64,000 nucleotides of DNA from Gordonia desulfuricans NBRC 100010 (GCF_001485495.1 NZ_BCNF01000034.1:1-64000), one strand, 5' to 3'; shown: positions 9,176-20,671, counted from the first letter of the stretch. The notes: a model not told the origin generated them from the letters alone. Numbers and translations: made by a program.

Positions 9176-9297
9176 CCCGCTCGCCCACGCCCGGTGACGT
9201 ACCCGGGCCACCCCGGCGAACCACCCCCTGCCCGAGCGGATCCCGCGTCGGGTGCATCGGCTCACCGCCACACCCGGACCATGCCGGCGACCGCTGG

Positions 9298-9303
9298 TAG
9301 TGT
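9298..9303 (+). promoter_or_regulatory. Candidate -10 element of a leaderless promoter for the carboxypeptidase gene
   Basis: TAGTGT is followed by 7 nt and then the GTG at 9311. No ribosome site is visible, which supports a leaderless start. Confidence 0.5.
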
Positions 9304-9310
9304 CCGACCG

Positions 9311-10585
9311 GTGAATCCGCGCCCGCAGCACCGGCGACGGTTCCGGGGGTTCGTGGCGGGTGTCTGTGTGGCCACCATGGCGGCACTGGTGCCCGCCGCC
9401 GCCAATGCGGCCCCCGGCCCGCCCACGCCGGTGACCGACCACTGCCCGTATCGCATCGCCCCGGCACCGGCGGTCGATGCGTCCGAGGTCGTCGCCCCGG
9501 GCTCGCCGACGCCCACCGCGCTGCCGGTGCCGAATCCGCCCGTCGGCGGTGACCGTCTCGCCGGCTGCGGCGTGATCGCCGACCCGGCCGCCGGACCGGT
9601 CCCGGATCGGCTCACCTCGGCGGGCTGGCTGATCGCCGACATGGACACCGGGGCGGTGATCGCCGCGAAGGACCCGCACGGGCGGTACCGTCCGGCGTCG
9701 ACGATCAAGGTGTTGCTGGCGCTCGTCGCACTCGACGAGCTCGACCTCGATGCCCCGGTGACCGCCACCGTCGAGGACTGGAGTGCCGAGGGCGACTCCT
9801 GCGGGATGGGCCCCGGCGGGCACTACACCGTGCGCGACATGGTCTCCGGACTGCTCGTGGTCTCCGGCAACGACTGCGCGATGGCGCTGGCCCGGCAACT
9901 CGGTGGCGTCGACGCGACGCTGGCCAAGATGAACTCGCTGGCCCACGATCTGCACGCCCTCGACACCCGGGCCGCCACCCCGTCGGGGCTCGACTCCGCG
10001 GGGATGAGCACCTCCCCCTACGACCTCGCGCTCGTCTTCCGGGCCGCGATGACCCACCCGACCTTCCGCGAGATCATCGCCACGCCCACCTACCACTTCC
10101 CCGGCTATCCGCCGCGGTCGGACGTGATCAGCGACACGCCTCACCCCGGCTACGAGATGCAGACATCCAATCATCTTCTGCTGGATGGCTATCCAGGAAT
10201 TCTCGGCGGAAAGACCGGGTACACCGACGACGCCTTGAAGACCTTCGTCGGAGCTGCCGAACGCGACGGCCGGACCGTGCTGATCGTGCAGATGTACGGC
10301 CTGTCGACCGCCGACGACAGCTACTGGACGCAGGCCGGTTCCCTGCTCGACTACGGGTTCGCCGCGCCCGCCGGTACCTCGGTGGGAGAGCTGGTGTCCA
10401 CCTCGGCGACCACCCGGGGAGCCGAACCCGAGTCGGCGGCCGAGCATGCCGCGGCGTCGTCCCCGACACACACCGACGACGGCACCCCCGTCTCGGTACG
10501 GATCGTGATCGGATTGCTCGCCGCGCTGGCGATCCTGGTGCTGCTCGCGATCGCGACCCGGCTCACCGGCCGACGACGCGGCTGA
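9311..10585 (+). CDS. dacB: D-alanyl-D-alanine carboxypeptidase (penicillin-binding protein, S11)
   Basis: The protein (424 residues) trims the terminal D-Ala of peptidoglycan pentapeptides outside the membrane. The three active-site motifs are in order: STIKVL (SxxK), SGNDC (SxN) and KTGYTD (KTG). A signal peptide (RRFRGFVAGVCVATMAALVPAAANA) leads, followed by a Pro-rich linker, and the C-terminus has a membrane helix (VRIVIGLLAALAILVLLAIA) and a basic end, so it is anchored at both maturation and C-terminal ends like other S11 enzymes. The GTG at 9311 was chosen for the leaderless promoter and signal peptide position; an ATG at 9281 is possible. Confidence 0.88.
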   Translation: MNPRPQHRRRFRGFVAGVCVATMAALVPAAANAAPGPPTPVTDHCPYRIAPAPAVDASEVVAPGSPTPTALPVPNPPVGGDRLAGCGVIADPAAGPVPDRLTSAGWLIADMDTGAVIAAKDPHGRYRPASTIKVLLALVALDELDLDAPVTATVEDWSAEGDSCGMGPGGHYTVRDMVSGLLVVSGNDCAMALARQLGGVDATLAKMNSLAHDLHALDTRAATPSGLDSAGMSTSPYDLALVFRAAMTHPTFREIIATPTYHFPGYPPRSDVISDTPHPGYEMQTSNHLLLDGYPGILGGKTGYTDDALKTFVGAAERDGRTVLIVQMYGLSTADDSYWTQAGSLLDYGFAAPAGTSVGELVSTSATTRGAEPESAAEHAAASSPTHTDDGTPVSVRIVIGLLAALAILVLLAIATRLTGRRRG

Positions 10586-10627
10586 GTGCCACACGGCACG
10601 GCGCCGCCGACATGCCGGCCTGCGGCG

Positions 10628-11689
10628 TCAGCGCCGCCGGAACCGGTCGACCAGCGCCCCGGCCACCGCGCCGAGTGCGGCGGCACCGGCCAGCACCCCG
10701 ACGCGCGACGTCGGGTTGACCTCGACCACCGGACGGATGGTGACCGGCGCCCCCGGGCCCTCGTCCACCTCGTCGACCACCTGATACGGCGCGTTGATCG
10801 GATCGGTCGCACACCAGGCGGTGGCGTAGAGGATGATCCGCGACGCCAGGTAGGCGAAAACCATCACACCCAGGATCGGCCCGAAGGCCACCCCGGCCGG
10901 ACTCCCGAGTACCGACCGCAGATAGATGCCGCCGAGATTCTTGACGATCTCGAAGGCGATCGCGGTGACCAGCCCGGCACGCATCGTGTTGACGAACGGC
11001 AGCGGCACCAGCGGCAGCCGCGACAGGATGAAGCTGAACAGCAGCCAGCTCGCGGTGATCGAGACGATGATGGCGGCGAACCGCAGCACCGACGGAGCCC
11101 ACGACGCCTCATCGGCTCCGGCCCATTCGAGGATCTTGCGCAACAGGCTGCCCTGGTTGCCCAGGGTGGTCAGCGCCATGGTGACCGCGAAGGCGATGCC
11201 GAGCAGTGCGAAGGTCAGCAGGTCGGTGCCCTTGGACACCACCGCATTGCGGTTCTTGCGCCCACCGAACATCTCGGTCATGCCGTTGCGCACCCCGGAG
11301 ATCCAGCCGATCCCGGTCAGCGCCGCACCGGCCAGACCCACCACACCGACGGTGGTGCGGGAATCGATCGCCGAGTCGATGACCTGCTCGACCTGCGTCC
11401 CCATCGCCCCGGGGAGTTCTTTGACCACCGCATCCTTGATCTGATCGATCACCTCGGGCTGGCGGGCCAGCACGAAGGCGGCGATCGCGAACGCCACCAT
11501 GATGATCGGCACCAGGGCGAGGATGCCGTTGAAGCTGATGCTCGCCGCGTACAGATTGCCGCGCCGGTGCGAGTACCGCTCCTGCATCGCCAGCAGGTGG
11601 TCCAGCCAGTGCCATCTTCGGCGCAGGTCGGCGAACAGCGCGGTCGCCCACGCGATGACGGCCTTGATGCGATCGACCACGGCGCCCAT
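10628..11689 (-). CDS. YihY/BrkB family inner-membrane protein
   Basis: A 353-residue polytopic protein with about six membrane helices. The N-terminal cytoplasmic part (HWLDHLLAMQERYSHRRGNLYAASISFNGILALVPI) and later GWISGVRNGMTEMF are typical of YihY/BrkB/YhjD proteins. The family was once called ribonuclease BN, which is wrong; actual transport substrates are unsettled, and E. coli YhjD has been linked to lipid export. The gene sits 14 bp after trpS on the same strand, as Rv3335c-Rv3336c, so both are probably cotranscribed. Confidence 0.85.
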   Translation of the reverse strand: MGAVVDRIKAVIAWATALFADLRRRWHWLDHLLAMQERYSHRRGNLYAASISFNGILALVPIIMVAFAIAAFVLARQPEVIDQIKDAVVKELPGAMGTQVEQVIDSAIDSRTTVGVVGLAGAALTGIGWISGVRNGMTEMFGGRKNRNAVVSKGTDLLTFALLGIAFAVTMALTTLGNQGSLLRKILEWAGADEASWAPSVLRFAAIIVSITASWLLFSFILSRLPLVPLPFVNTMRAGLVTAIAFEIVKNLGGIYLRSVLGSPAGVAFGPILGVMVFAYLASRIILYATAWCATDPINAPYQVVDEVDEGPGAPVTIRPVVEVNPTSRVGVLAGAAALGAVAGALVDRFRRR

Positions 11690-11703
11690 GGGGAGAGTCT
11701 GTC

Positions 11704-13722
<2,019 letters not shown>

Positions 13723-13741
13723 TTATGTAATGCTCACCTAA
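13723..13741 (-). promoter_or_regulatory. Candidate iron box 2 upstream of bfd
   Basis: On the minus strand TTAGGTGAGCATTACATAA matches the IdeR consensus at 16 of 19 positions. It ends 21 bp before the bfd ATG. Two boxes in tandem resemble the arrangement at mycobacterial bfr genes, where iron-loaded IdeR activates transcription. Confidence 0.65.
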
Positions 13742-13762
13742 CAGCAGTTTTGAGGTGAGGTC

Positions 13763-13945
13763 ATGTTCGTTTGTATCTGCCGCGCGGTCACCGAGGACGA
13801 AGTGCACGAGCACTGCGATTCCGGGGCGCGCACCGTCGACGCCATCAGCGACAAGTGTGGCGCCGGTGAAGGATGTGGCACCTGCCTCGAACGTCTGCAC
13901 GCGATCGTCGCCGAGAGGAATGCCACCGCCAGTACCGCTGCCTGA
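13763..13945 (+). CDS. bfd: Bacterioferritin-associated ferredoxin
   Basis: A 60-residue 2Fe-2S protein. Cys4, Cys6, Cys38 and Cys41 sit exactly where E. coli Bfd ligates its cluster (MFVCIC ... GCGTC). Bfd docks on bacterioferritin and supplies electrons to release stored ferric iron. It has a GGTGAGG ribosome site, lies 100 bp before bfr and is preceded by two iron boxes, so storage and release are probably controlled together. Short but very characteristic. Confidence 0.92.
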   Translation: MFVCICRAVTEDEVHEHCDSGARTVDAISDKCGAGEGCGTCLERLHAIVAERNATASTAA

Positions 13946-14045
13946 CCCGATACCGAGAACCGACGTCATCCGAGGCGAAAGCCCGCGTGACGCCGGCATC
14001 AGTGTTACCGTTCGCACATCAACACCAGAGCGAACGGAGTTCGGC

Positions 14046-14531
14046 ATGCGTGGAGATGATGAGGTCATTGCACTGCTCAACGAGCAGCTGACCAGTGAGC
14101 TCACGGCGATCAACCAGTACTTCCTACACGCGAAGATGCAGGCCAACTGGGGTCTGACGGAGCTGGCGGGCAAGACCCGTGCGGAGTCCATCGAAGAGAT
14201 GCACCACGCGGAGATCCTGACCGACCGAATCCTGTTCCTCGAGGGTCTGCCCAACTATCAGAAGATCCTGCCCCTGCGGATCGGCCAGTCGTTGCGGGAG
14301 CAGTTCGAGTCCGACCTCGCGATCGAGGTCGAGGTGGTCGAACGACTCAAGCCGGGCATCGCGATGTGCCGGGGCAAGGGTGACATCACCTCGGCGAAGC
14401 TCTTCGAGGAGATCCTCGCCGACGAAGAGCACCACATCGACTATCTCGAGACCCAGCTCGAACTGCTCGATCGCCTCGGTGAGCAGCTCTACCTCACCAA
14501 GACCATCGCCACCCCGCCCGACGTCGGCTGA
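14046..14531 (+). CDS. bfr: Bacterioferritin
   Basis: Iron-storage 24-mer subunit, 161 residues. All ferroxidase ligands can be placed by count: Glu18, Glu51, His54, Glu94, Glu127 and His130; Met52 is the heme ligand of true bacterioferritins. The N-terminal MRGDDEVIALLNEQLTSEL is canonical. It follows bfd and probably shares its iron-dependent promoter, though a second promoter in the 100-bp gap cannot be excluded. Confidence 0.95.
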   Translation: MRGDDEVIALLNEQLTSELTAINQYFLHAKMQANWGLTELAGKTRAESIEEMHHAEILTDRILFLEGLPNYQKILPLRIGQSLREQFESDLAIEVEVVERLKPGIAMCRGKGDITSAKLFEEILADEEHHIDYLETQLELLDRLGEQLYLTKTIATPPDVG

Positions 14532-14547
14532 GCCGAGAGATCGCGGG

Positions 14548-15837
14548 TCACACCTCGATCGGGGTCACCGGCGGCGCCTGCCGCCGGGGTCGCAACGTGC
14601 GTAGACCACCGGGTTGCACCGCGAGCGCGACGATCAGGACCACGATGCCTGCGACCGCCAGACCGGCGCCCACGACCGACGGCGCACGGTAGCCGAGCCC
14701 GGCCCCGATCACCAGACCGCCGAGCCATGCGCCCATCGCGTTGGCCAGGTTGAGCGCCGAGTGGTTCAGCGCCGCGGCGAGGGTCTGCGCGTCGTCGGCG
14801 ACGTCCATCAGCCGGGTCTGCAGGGCGGGGATCGTCACGGTGGCGGCCACACCGACGAAGAATGTCAGAATCAGTGCAGCCCAGGCGAATTGAACAGAAG
14901 CGGCAAAGACCAGCAGCACCACGGTGGTGCCGATCAGCCCGAGCAGGATGGACAGTGGCACATTGCGGTCGGCAGCGATCCCGCCGACCACATTGCCCAG
15001 CACCATGCCGAGGCCGAACAGCATCAGCGCGAACGGGATCGTTCCGACACCGATCCCGGAGATGCTGGTCAGCGTGGTGTTGAGGTAGGTGTAGAAGGCG
15101 AACATCCCGCCGAATCCGACGGTACCGATCAGCAGGGTGAACCACACCTGCCCGCGGCGGAGTGCGCCGAGTTCGGTCATCGGGTTGGTCACGCGCATGT
15201 CCGAGAGTGAACCGAGGTTGCGGATGAGCGCGCCGACGGTGAGCACGCCCACCGCCACGACGATGAGAAACGCACTGCGCCAACCGGAGTGCTCGCCGAG
15301 CCAGGCCGCAGCGGGGACGCCTGCGACGTTGGCGACAGACAGTCCGAGCATCACCTGACCGACCGCCTTGGCACGGCGCTGCGGGCCGGCGAGGTGAGCG
15401 GCGACCAGTGCCGCCACACCGAAGTAGGCACCGTGGGGCAGGCCCGCGACGAAGCGGGCCGCGAGCAGTGACGGAAAGGTCGGGGCCAGCACGGTGGCGA
15501 GGTTGCCGACGGTGAAGGCCACCATCAGTCCGATCAGCAGGGTCCGACGGGACATACGTGCGGTGAGCGCGGCGATCAGCGGTGCACCCACCACGACGCC
15601 GAGGGCGTAGGCGGAGATCACCCATCCGGCGGTCGGTTCGGACACATCCATGGCGTCGGCGATGTTGGGCAACAGACCCATCGAGACGAACTCGGTGGTG
15701 CCGATGCCGAAGCCGCCGAGCGCCAGCGCCAGGATCGCCCACCGCAGGGAGGTCCCGGCGGGTGTCGCCGCGGGGAGCGTGGACGTGCGGTCGGGCTGGG
15801 AGGGGGCTGGGGTGTGCGGCACCTGTCCACCAACCAC
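14548..15837 (-). CDS. MFS transporter, DHA1/AraJ-like efflux family
   Basis: A 429-residue major facilitator with 12 predicted helices. FGIGTTEFVSMGLLPNIA in helix 1 and the loop after helix 2 (ALTARMSRRTLLIG) match the DHA1 drug/sugar exporters annotated as AraJ or chloramphenicol-resistance-like. The C-terminus is basic (RTLRPRRQAPP). Substrate is unknown. The chosen GTG start gives a ~30-residue hydrophilic N-terminus; a downstream start just before SLRWAILALALGG is possible. It converges with bfr, only 16 bp apart. Confidence 0.82.
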   Translation of the reverse strand: MVGGQVPHTPAPSQPDRTSTLPAATPAGTSLRWAILALALGGFGIGTTEFVSMGLLPNIADAMDVSEPTAGWVISAYALGVVVGAPLIAALTARMSRRTLLIGLMVAFTVGNLATVLAPTFPSLLAARFVAGLPHGAYFGVAALVAAHLAGPQRRAKAVGQVMLGLSVANVAGVPAAAWLGEHSGWRSAFLIVVAVGVLTVGALIRNLGSLSDMRVTNPMTELGALRRGQVWFTLLIGTVGFGGMFAFYTYLNTTLTSISGIGVGTIPFALMLFGLGMVLGNVVGGIAADRNVPLSILLGLIGTTVVLLVFAASVQFAWAALILTFFVGVAATVTIPALQTRLMDVADDAQTLAAALNHSALNLANAMGAWLGGLVIGAGLGYRAPSVVGAGLAVAGIVVLIVALAVQPGGLRTLRPRRQAPPVTPIEV

Positions 15838-15939
15838 CGCGAGGGTGCGGTGAATTCCCTGGTCCGGCGGTGAACTACTTCACAGGGCCGCCGGTCCACC
15901 TCTCCCCTGTCCGACGCCCTCCACCCCGCCCGACCCCCT

Positions 15940-17775
15940 CTACCCTGCCTCGACCGCTTCCGTCTCGTCCGCTTCCGTCTCGTCCGATTGCGTGTCCACC
16001 GTTCCCATCGTGGCCGGGGACGCGCCTTCGGAACCGGACGGTTCCGTCGACCCGGTCGCGCTATCCGGGTTCTGCGTCTGCTCTGCGGTGGCGTCGGACC
16101 CGGTGGCGTCGGACCCGGTGGCGTCGGAACCAGGGGCGGGATCGGCGCCGGCGGCAGGACCGGGGTCCGGGTCGGGCGCGGATTGCGGCTGCGGGGCCGG
16201 TTCCGTTTGCGATTCGGCTCGCGGCTCGGTGACCATCGCGGCCGCGCCGGCTTGCGCGGTGTCCGGGTCGTCGGAGTCCGCCGATCCGGCGCCCCGGGCG
16301 ACCGATCCGTCACCGGCTTCCGTGCCGGCGGTGAGTGCGGCGATCTGCGGGGTGACCGATGCAGCGGCCGGCACTCCGGCGGTCAGCAGGCTGTCGGTGA
16401 ACAGGGTGTCGGTGAACAGGGTGTCGGGACCGAACGGCACCGAGGTGATCCCGTCGACGATGCGCCCGGCCCAGTAGGTGACGAACTCGACCGGCATCCC
16501 CACGACGCTCACCGCGCTGCCGGTCAGCCCCGACACCCCGGTGCGGACCAGGGCGAGGTCGCCGGTGACCAGACCGTTGAGGATGTCGGTGAGCATGGAC
16601 AGGTCGGGCAGGTATCCGCCGTAGCCGAGTTCGGGAAGCTGCGGGAACCAGTCCATGGTCCAGGCGATCGGTGTCTGGAAGTCGGCGAGGGTGATACCGA
16701 TGATGTCGGGCCACCGGAAGCGGTAGGCCAGCAGGTCCGGGACGGTCCAGTCGACGCCGAGCGCGTCCACCAGCTGCTGGGTCAGTACGGCCACCGACGA
16801 TGGTTGTTCGACGGTGCACGTGGTCACCTGGACGTTCGGGGTCGCCGGATCGGGGCCGGTGCAGTCGGCGTAGGCGGCCGGGTCCTGGTACATGTGCCAC
16901 GGGTAGTAGCCGTGTTTGACGAAGTAGCCGAGCAAGCCGTCGATGTCGCCGATCGGATCGTGCAGCGGGTCGGGCAGGTCACAGACCGGATCACCCGCCA
17001 CGCAGATCGTCGTGACCTCGAGTCCGCCGTAGTCGGCGCTGCTGCGTGGCCCCGACATGGTCAGCCCGGGGATCACCCCGACGAGGGTCAGCTCGATGCC
17101 GCGCCCCCACAGGCTGCCGCTCATCCGCGGATCCGAGTACACCTCACCGCTCACGTTGTCGCGGACCAACTCGACCTGCGTGCCGTCGTCGAGGGTGACC
17201 CGCCCGGTCTCGCCGATCCCGGTGAGCACATCGCCGGCGACCCGCGCCCCCTGGGAGTAGCCGGCGATCACGACCTGTTTGTCGCCACCGCACTGCGTCA
17301 CGTACTCCCCGACGGCCTGCTCGAGGTTCGCACTCCCCTCACGTTCGGCGTTGTTGTAGCCCACCGACCCGAGCGGCCAGATCGACGCCGAGTAGTCCAC
17401 CACCTCGACGGTGTAGGGGTTGCCGTAGTAGGGACTGGTCGGGTCCGGCTGGTTGTCGGGGCCCAGGGCGGTGTAGCGCTGCTGCACACCGATCAGTGCC
17501 CCGGCCCCCGGTTCGGAGGCCCCGCCCACCAGGAAGACCCGGCCCGGTCCGGCGCACTCGGGATCGGCGGGGTCGGCGGCCGCGACGCCTGCGCCCACTC
17601 CGATGACCACCACCCCGATCGCGACGACCGCCGCCGGCGCCAGGACGCCACGGCGTCGGACCGACGCATGTCTGTCGGATCGGGATCGACCGGGTTCGGT
17701 GCACCCGGGCGAGCCGGGGCCCGGCTTGCCGAACAGGGACGAGTGACGCTTGGCGGTGTGTGTCCGGTGCTTCAT
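15940..17775 (-). CDS. Secreted PE-PPE/cutinase-fold serine hydrolase with repetitive acidic tail
   Basis: A 611-residue exported protein. A basic N-region precedes the hydrophobic VLAPAAVVAIGVVVIGVGAGVAAAD signal segment. The next ~250 residues look like the PE-PPE alpha/beta hydrolase domain: EPGAGALIGVQQRY, the nucleophile motif GYSQGARVAGDVL and a C-terminal HGYYPWHMY His. Such domains act as esterases on lipid substrates. The last ~170 residues are low-complexity: tandem DTLFTD, three GSDAT units and DETEADETEA. The ATG at 17775 has AAGGGG 6 nt ahead, better than the ATG at 17799. The mature tail is probably outside the membrane in the mycolate envelope. Confidence 0.8.
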   Translation of the reverse strand: MKHRTHTAKRHSSLFGKPGPGSPGCTEPGRSRSDRHASVRRRGVLAPAAVVAIGVVVIGVGAGVAAADPADPECAGPGRVFLVGGASEPGAGALIGVQQRYTALGPDNQPDPTSPYYGNPYTVEVVDYSASIWPLGSVGYNNAEREGSANLEQAVGEYVTQCGGDKQVVIAGYSQGARVAGDVLTGIGETGRVTLDDGTQVELVRDNVSGEVYSDPRMSGSLWGRGIELTLVGVIPGLTMSGPRSSADYGGLEVTTICVAGDPVCDLPDPLHDPIGDIDGLLGYFVKHGYYPWHMYQDPAAYADCTGPDPATPNVQVTTCTVEQPSSVAVLTQQLVDALGVDWTVPDLLAYRFRWPDIIGITLADFQTPIAWTMDWFPQLPELGYGGYLPDLSMLTDILNGLVTGDLALVRTGVSGLTGSAVSVVGMPVEFVTYWAGRIVDGITSVPFGPDTLFTDTLFTDSLLTAGVPAAASVTPQIAALTAGTEAGDGSVARGAGSADSDDPDTAQAGAAAMVTEPRAESQTEPAPQPQSAPDPDPGPAAGADPAPGSDATGSDATGSDATAEQTQNPDSATGSTEPSGSEGASPATMGTVDTQSDETEADETEAVEAG

Positions 17776-17962
17776 GGCCATCCCCTTCGGCCGAGACATC
17801 CTGTGGTACGCGATCGTAAATCCGGGGAGTTGGGCGGCCGTCCCGATACCGTCGCGACTCCATCGAACGCAGGACAGCAGAAATCGTCGGCGACCAGCGT
17901 TGAGATCGGTGCGAGCAGGAGGGTTCTCAACGGCTTGTGACCGTGTTATATCCTTGACGCCA

Positions 17963-18044
17963 GGTCATGAGTATCAGCGCACAGCCCCGGCTTGCTGATC
18001 GGCAACCCTCCAACCGCGGTGGGGTGCTCCGGGTGATGACCGGG
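17963..18044 (+). ncRNA. SAM-IV riboswitch
   Basis: The leader of metY holds the SAM-IV consensus blocks in order: GGTCATGAGT, CCGGCTTGCTG, GGCAACCCTCCAACCGCGG, TGGGGTGCTCCGGGTGATGACC. The outer helix pairs GGTCAT with ATGACC. This actinobacterial class binds S-adenosylmethionine and lowers expression of methionine genes when SAM is high. Its place before metY-metX fits perfectly. The boundaries are approximate. Confidence 0.9.
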
Positions 18045-18079
18045 TTGTGGGATCGCGTTCACGCATCCCCGGCAAGCGC

Positions 18080-18120
18080 GGGTCCGAAGGTCGGACCCCA
18101 CCAGGGTCTTCACGACCCTG
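18080..18120 (+). promoter_or_regulatory. Expression-platform hairpins after the SAM-IV aptamer
   Basis: Two perfect stems follow the aptamer: GGGTCCGA/TCGGACCC (18080-18098) and CAGGGTC/GACCCTG (18102-18120). GACCC of the first can instead pair with GGGTC of the second, so the two could form mutually exclusive folds. The second lies 27 nt before the metY ATG and may act on termination or ribosome access. Confidence 0.5.
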
Positions 18121-18146
18121 CCGACCGCAGAAAGTGATCTATACCC

Positions 18147-19457
18147 ATGTCTGACGCAGCCAACGGTGGCGAGTGGAGTTTCGAGACCAAGCAGATCCAC
18201 GCCGGCCAGACCGCCGACGGTACGACCAACGCTCGCGCCCTGCCGATCTACCAGACCACGTCGTACACCTTCAACGACACGCAGCACGCCGCGAACCTGT
18301 TCGGCCTGGCCGAGCCGGGCAACATCTACACCCGCATCATGAACCCCACCCAGGACGTCGTCGAGCAGCGCCTCGCCGCCCTCGAGGGTGGCGTCGCCGC
18401 ACTGCTGGTGGCCTCCGGTCAGGCCGCCGAGACCTACGCGATCCTCAACATCGTGGAGAACGGCGGCCACGTGGTGGCCAGCCCGCGTCTGTACGGCGGC
18501 ACCTACAACCTGCTGCACTACACCCTGCCGAAGTTCGGTGTCGAGGTGACCTTCGTCGAGAATCCGGAGGACCTCGACTCCTGGCAGGCCGCGGTGCGTG
18601 ACAACACCCGCGCGTTCTACGGCGAGTCGATCTCCAACCCGAACAACGAGATCCTCGACATCCCCGGCATCTCCGAGGTGGCCCACCGCAACGGTGTCCC
18701 GCTGATCGTCGACAACACCGTCGCCACCCCGTACCTGCTCAACCCGCTGGCCCACGGTGCCGACATCGTGGTGCACTCGGCCACCAAGTACATCGGCGGT
18801 CACGGCACCGCGATCGGCGGCGTGATCGTCGACGGCGGCACCTTCGACTGGCGCGTCCAGCGCGACGGCCAGGACCTGTTCCCCGGCTTCACCACGCCGG
18901 ACCCGAGCTACCACGGTGCGGTCTTCGCCGACCTCGGCGCCCCGGCGTATGCGCTCAAGGCCCGCGTGCAGCTGCTGCGTGACACCGGCGCCGCGATCTC
19001 CCCGTTCAACGCCTTCCTGCTCGCCCAGGGTCTGGAGACGCTGAGCCTGCGCGTCGAGCGGCATGTCGCCAACGCCCAGAAGGTGGCCCAGTACCTCGCC
19101 GACCATCCGCAGGTGGAGTCGGTGGCCTACGCCGGTCTGGCCTCGTCGCCGTGGTACGAGCGGGGCCAGGAGCTCGCCCCCAAGGGCCAGGGTGCGATCA
19201 TCGGATTCGAGATCGCCGGCGGTGTGGACGCGGGCAAGCGGTTCGTCGAGGCGCTGACCCTGCACAGCCATGTCGCCAACATCGGTGACGTCCGGTCGCT
19301 GGTGATCCACCCGGCGTCCACCACGCACAGCCAGCTCACCCCGGAGGAGCAGCTGGCCGCCGGTGTGGCCCCCGGCCTGGTCCGCCTGGCCGTGGGTATC
19401 GAGGGAATCGACGACATCCTGGCCGACCTGGACCAGGGTTTCGCGGCAGCGAAGTAG
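18147..19457 (+). CDS. metY: O-acetylhomoserine sulfhydrylase (aminocarboxypropyltransferase)
   Basis: PLP enzyme of 436 residues that makes homocysteine from O-acetylhomoserine and sulfide. The PLP lysine is in VHSATKYIGGHGT; WSFETKQIHAGQ opens the protein and NIYTRIMNPTQDVVEQRLAALEGG is the family motif of the Cys/Met-metabolism class. It lies behind a SAM-IV riboswitch and 18 bp before metX, which makes its substrate. The ribosome site is weak (AGAAAGTGA well upstream), in keeping with control by the leader. Confidence 0.94.
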   Translation: MSDAANGGEWSFETKQIHAGQTADGTTNARALPIYQTTSYTFNDTQHAANLFGLAEPGNIYTRIMNPTQDVVEQRLAALEGGVAALLVASGQAAETYAILNIVENGGHVVASPRLYGGTYNLLHYTLPKFGVEVTFVENPEDLDSWQAAVRDNTRAFYGESISNPNNEILDIPGISEVAHRNGVPLIVDNTVATPYLLNPLAHGADIVVHSATKYIGGHGTAIGGVIVDGGTFDWRVQRDGQDLFPGFTTPDPSYHGAVFADLGAPAYALKARVQLLRDTGAAISPFNAFLLAQGLETLSLRVERHVANAQKVAQYLADHPQVESVAYAGLASSPWYERGQELAPKGQGAIIGFEIAGGVDAGKRFVEALTLHSHVANIGDVRSLVIHPASTTHSQLTPEEQLAAGVAPGLVRLAVGIEGIDDILADLDQGFAAAK

Positions 19458-19475
19458 TTGAGGAGCGCATAACCA

Positions 19476-20624
19476 GTGTCGGTAACGATCGACCCGAAGG
19501 CGTCGCAGGCGCGTCAACCCGACTGGGAGAAGGTCCCGGACGGGCGGATGGTCGGCGTCCGCCTCGGGCCGATGGTGCTCGACAGCGGGTACCGGCTCGA
19601 CGACGTCACCCTGGCATTCCAGCGCTGGGGGACGTTGTCGCCGTCCCGTGACAACGTGATCCTGGCGTTGCATGCGCTCACCGGTGACTCCCATGTCACC
19701 GGCGAGGCCGACGCCGAGCACCCGTCCCCCGGCTGGTGGGACGGATTGATCGGTCCGGGCTGCGCCGTGGACACCGACGAGTGGTGTGTCATCTCGGCCA
19801 ACGTCCTCGGCGGGTGCCGCGGGTCGACCGGTCCGGCGTCCCTGGATGCCGACGGACGGCCGTGGGGCTCACGCTTCCCGGAGATCACCGTGCTCGACCA
19901 GGTGCGTGCGGAGGCCGCCCTCCTCGAGGCGCTCGACATCCGCAGCATCGGTGCGGTGGTCGGCGGTTCGATGGGTGGCGCGCGGGCGCTCGAGTGGGCG
20001 GTGGAGTTCCCCGACCGGGTGCGCAGCGCGCTGGTCCTCGCGGTCGGCGCCCGCGCCACCGCTGACCAGATCGGCACCCAGACCACCCAGATCGCCGCGA
20101 TCACCTCGGATCCCGACTGGCAGGGCGGCGATTACCACGGCACCGGCCGCGCGCCGTTCGCCGGCATGGGGATCGCCCGCCGGATCGCGCACCTGACCTA
20201 TCGGCACGAGGTCGAACTCGACGAGCGGTTCGCCAATCATCCTCAGGGCCAGGAGAATCCACTCACCGGCGGTCGGTACGCGGTTCAGAGCTACCTCGAG
20301 CACCAGGCCGAGAAGCTCACCGAGCGCTTCGATCCGGGTAGCTACGTGGTGCTCAGCAACGTGCTCAATCACCACGACGTCGGCCGCGGCCGCGGTGGCG
20401 TGGCCGCCGCACTGCGGTCGTGCACCGTTCCGGTGATCGTCGCGGGTATCGACTCCGACCGTCTCTACCCGTTGCGGTTGCAGGCCGAGATCGCCGATCT
20501 GCTCGGCAACTGCGTCGGCGGACTGCAGGTGGTGAACTCCGACAAGGGCCACGACGGCTTCCTGACCGAGTTCGATGCGGTCGCCGACCTGCTCAAGCGC
20601 ACCGTGGACCTCGCGCGCAACTGA
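19476..20624 (+). CDS. metX: Homoserine O-acetyltransferase
   Basis: A 382-residue alpha/beta hydrolase-fold acyltransferase that activates homoserine for methionine synthesis. The nucleophile lies in [26 protein letters not shown] is the MetX oxyanion/substrate stretch, and the terminal [10 protein letters not shown] holds the catalytic His. Starts with GTG behind an AGGAG, 18 bp after metY, under the same riboswitch. Homoserine acetyl- and succinyltransferases of this fold are hard to tell apart by eye; with MetY and an actinobacterial context, acetyl is the likely donor. Confidence 0.93.
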   Translation: MSVTIDPKASQARQPDWEKVPDGRMVGVRLGPMVLDSGYRLDDVTLAFQRWGTLSPSRDNVILALHALTGDSHVTGEADAEHPSPGWWDGLIGPGCAVDTDEWCVISANVLGGCRGSTGPASLDADGRPWGSRFPEITVLDQVRAEAALLEALDIRSIGAVVGGSMGGARALEWAVEFPDRVRSALVLAVGARATADQIGTQTTQIAAITSDPDWQGGDYHGTGRAPFAGMGIARRIAHLTYRHEVELDERFANHPQGQENPLTGGRYAVQSYLEHQAEKLTERFDPGSYVVLSNVLNHHDVGRGRGGVAAALRSCTVPVIVAGIDSDRLYPLRLQAEIADLLGNCVGGLQVVNSDKGHDGFLTEFDAVADLLKRTVDLARN

Positions 20625-20635
20625 GTCCCCCTCCG

Positions 20636-20671
20636 ACAACGGCCGTACACCCTCGGGTGTACGGCCGTTGT
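20636..20671. terminator. Strong hairpin terminator after metX
   Basis: Perfect 17-bp inverted repeat (ACAACGGCCGTACACCC and its complement) with a 2-nt spacer, 12 bp after the metX stop. It lies between convergent genes and could serve both strands. Confidence 0.8.
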
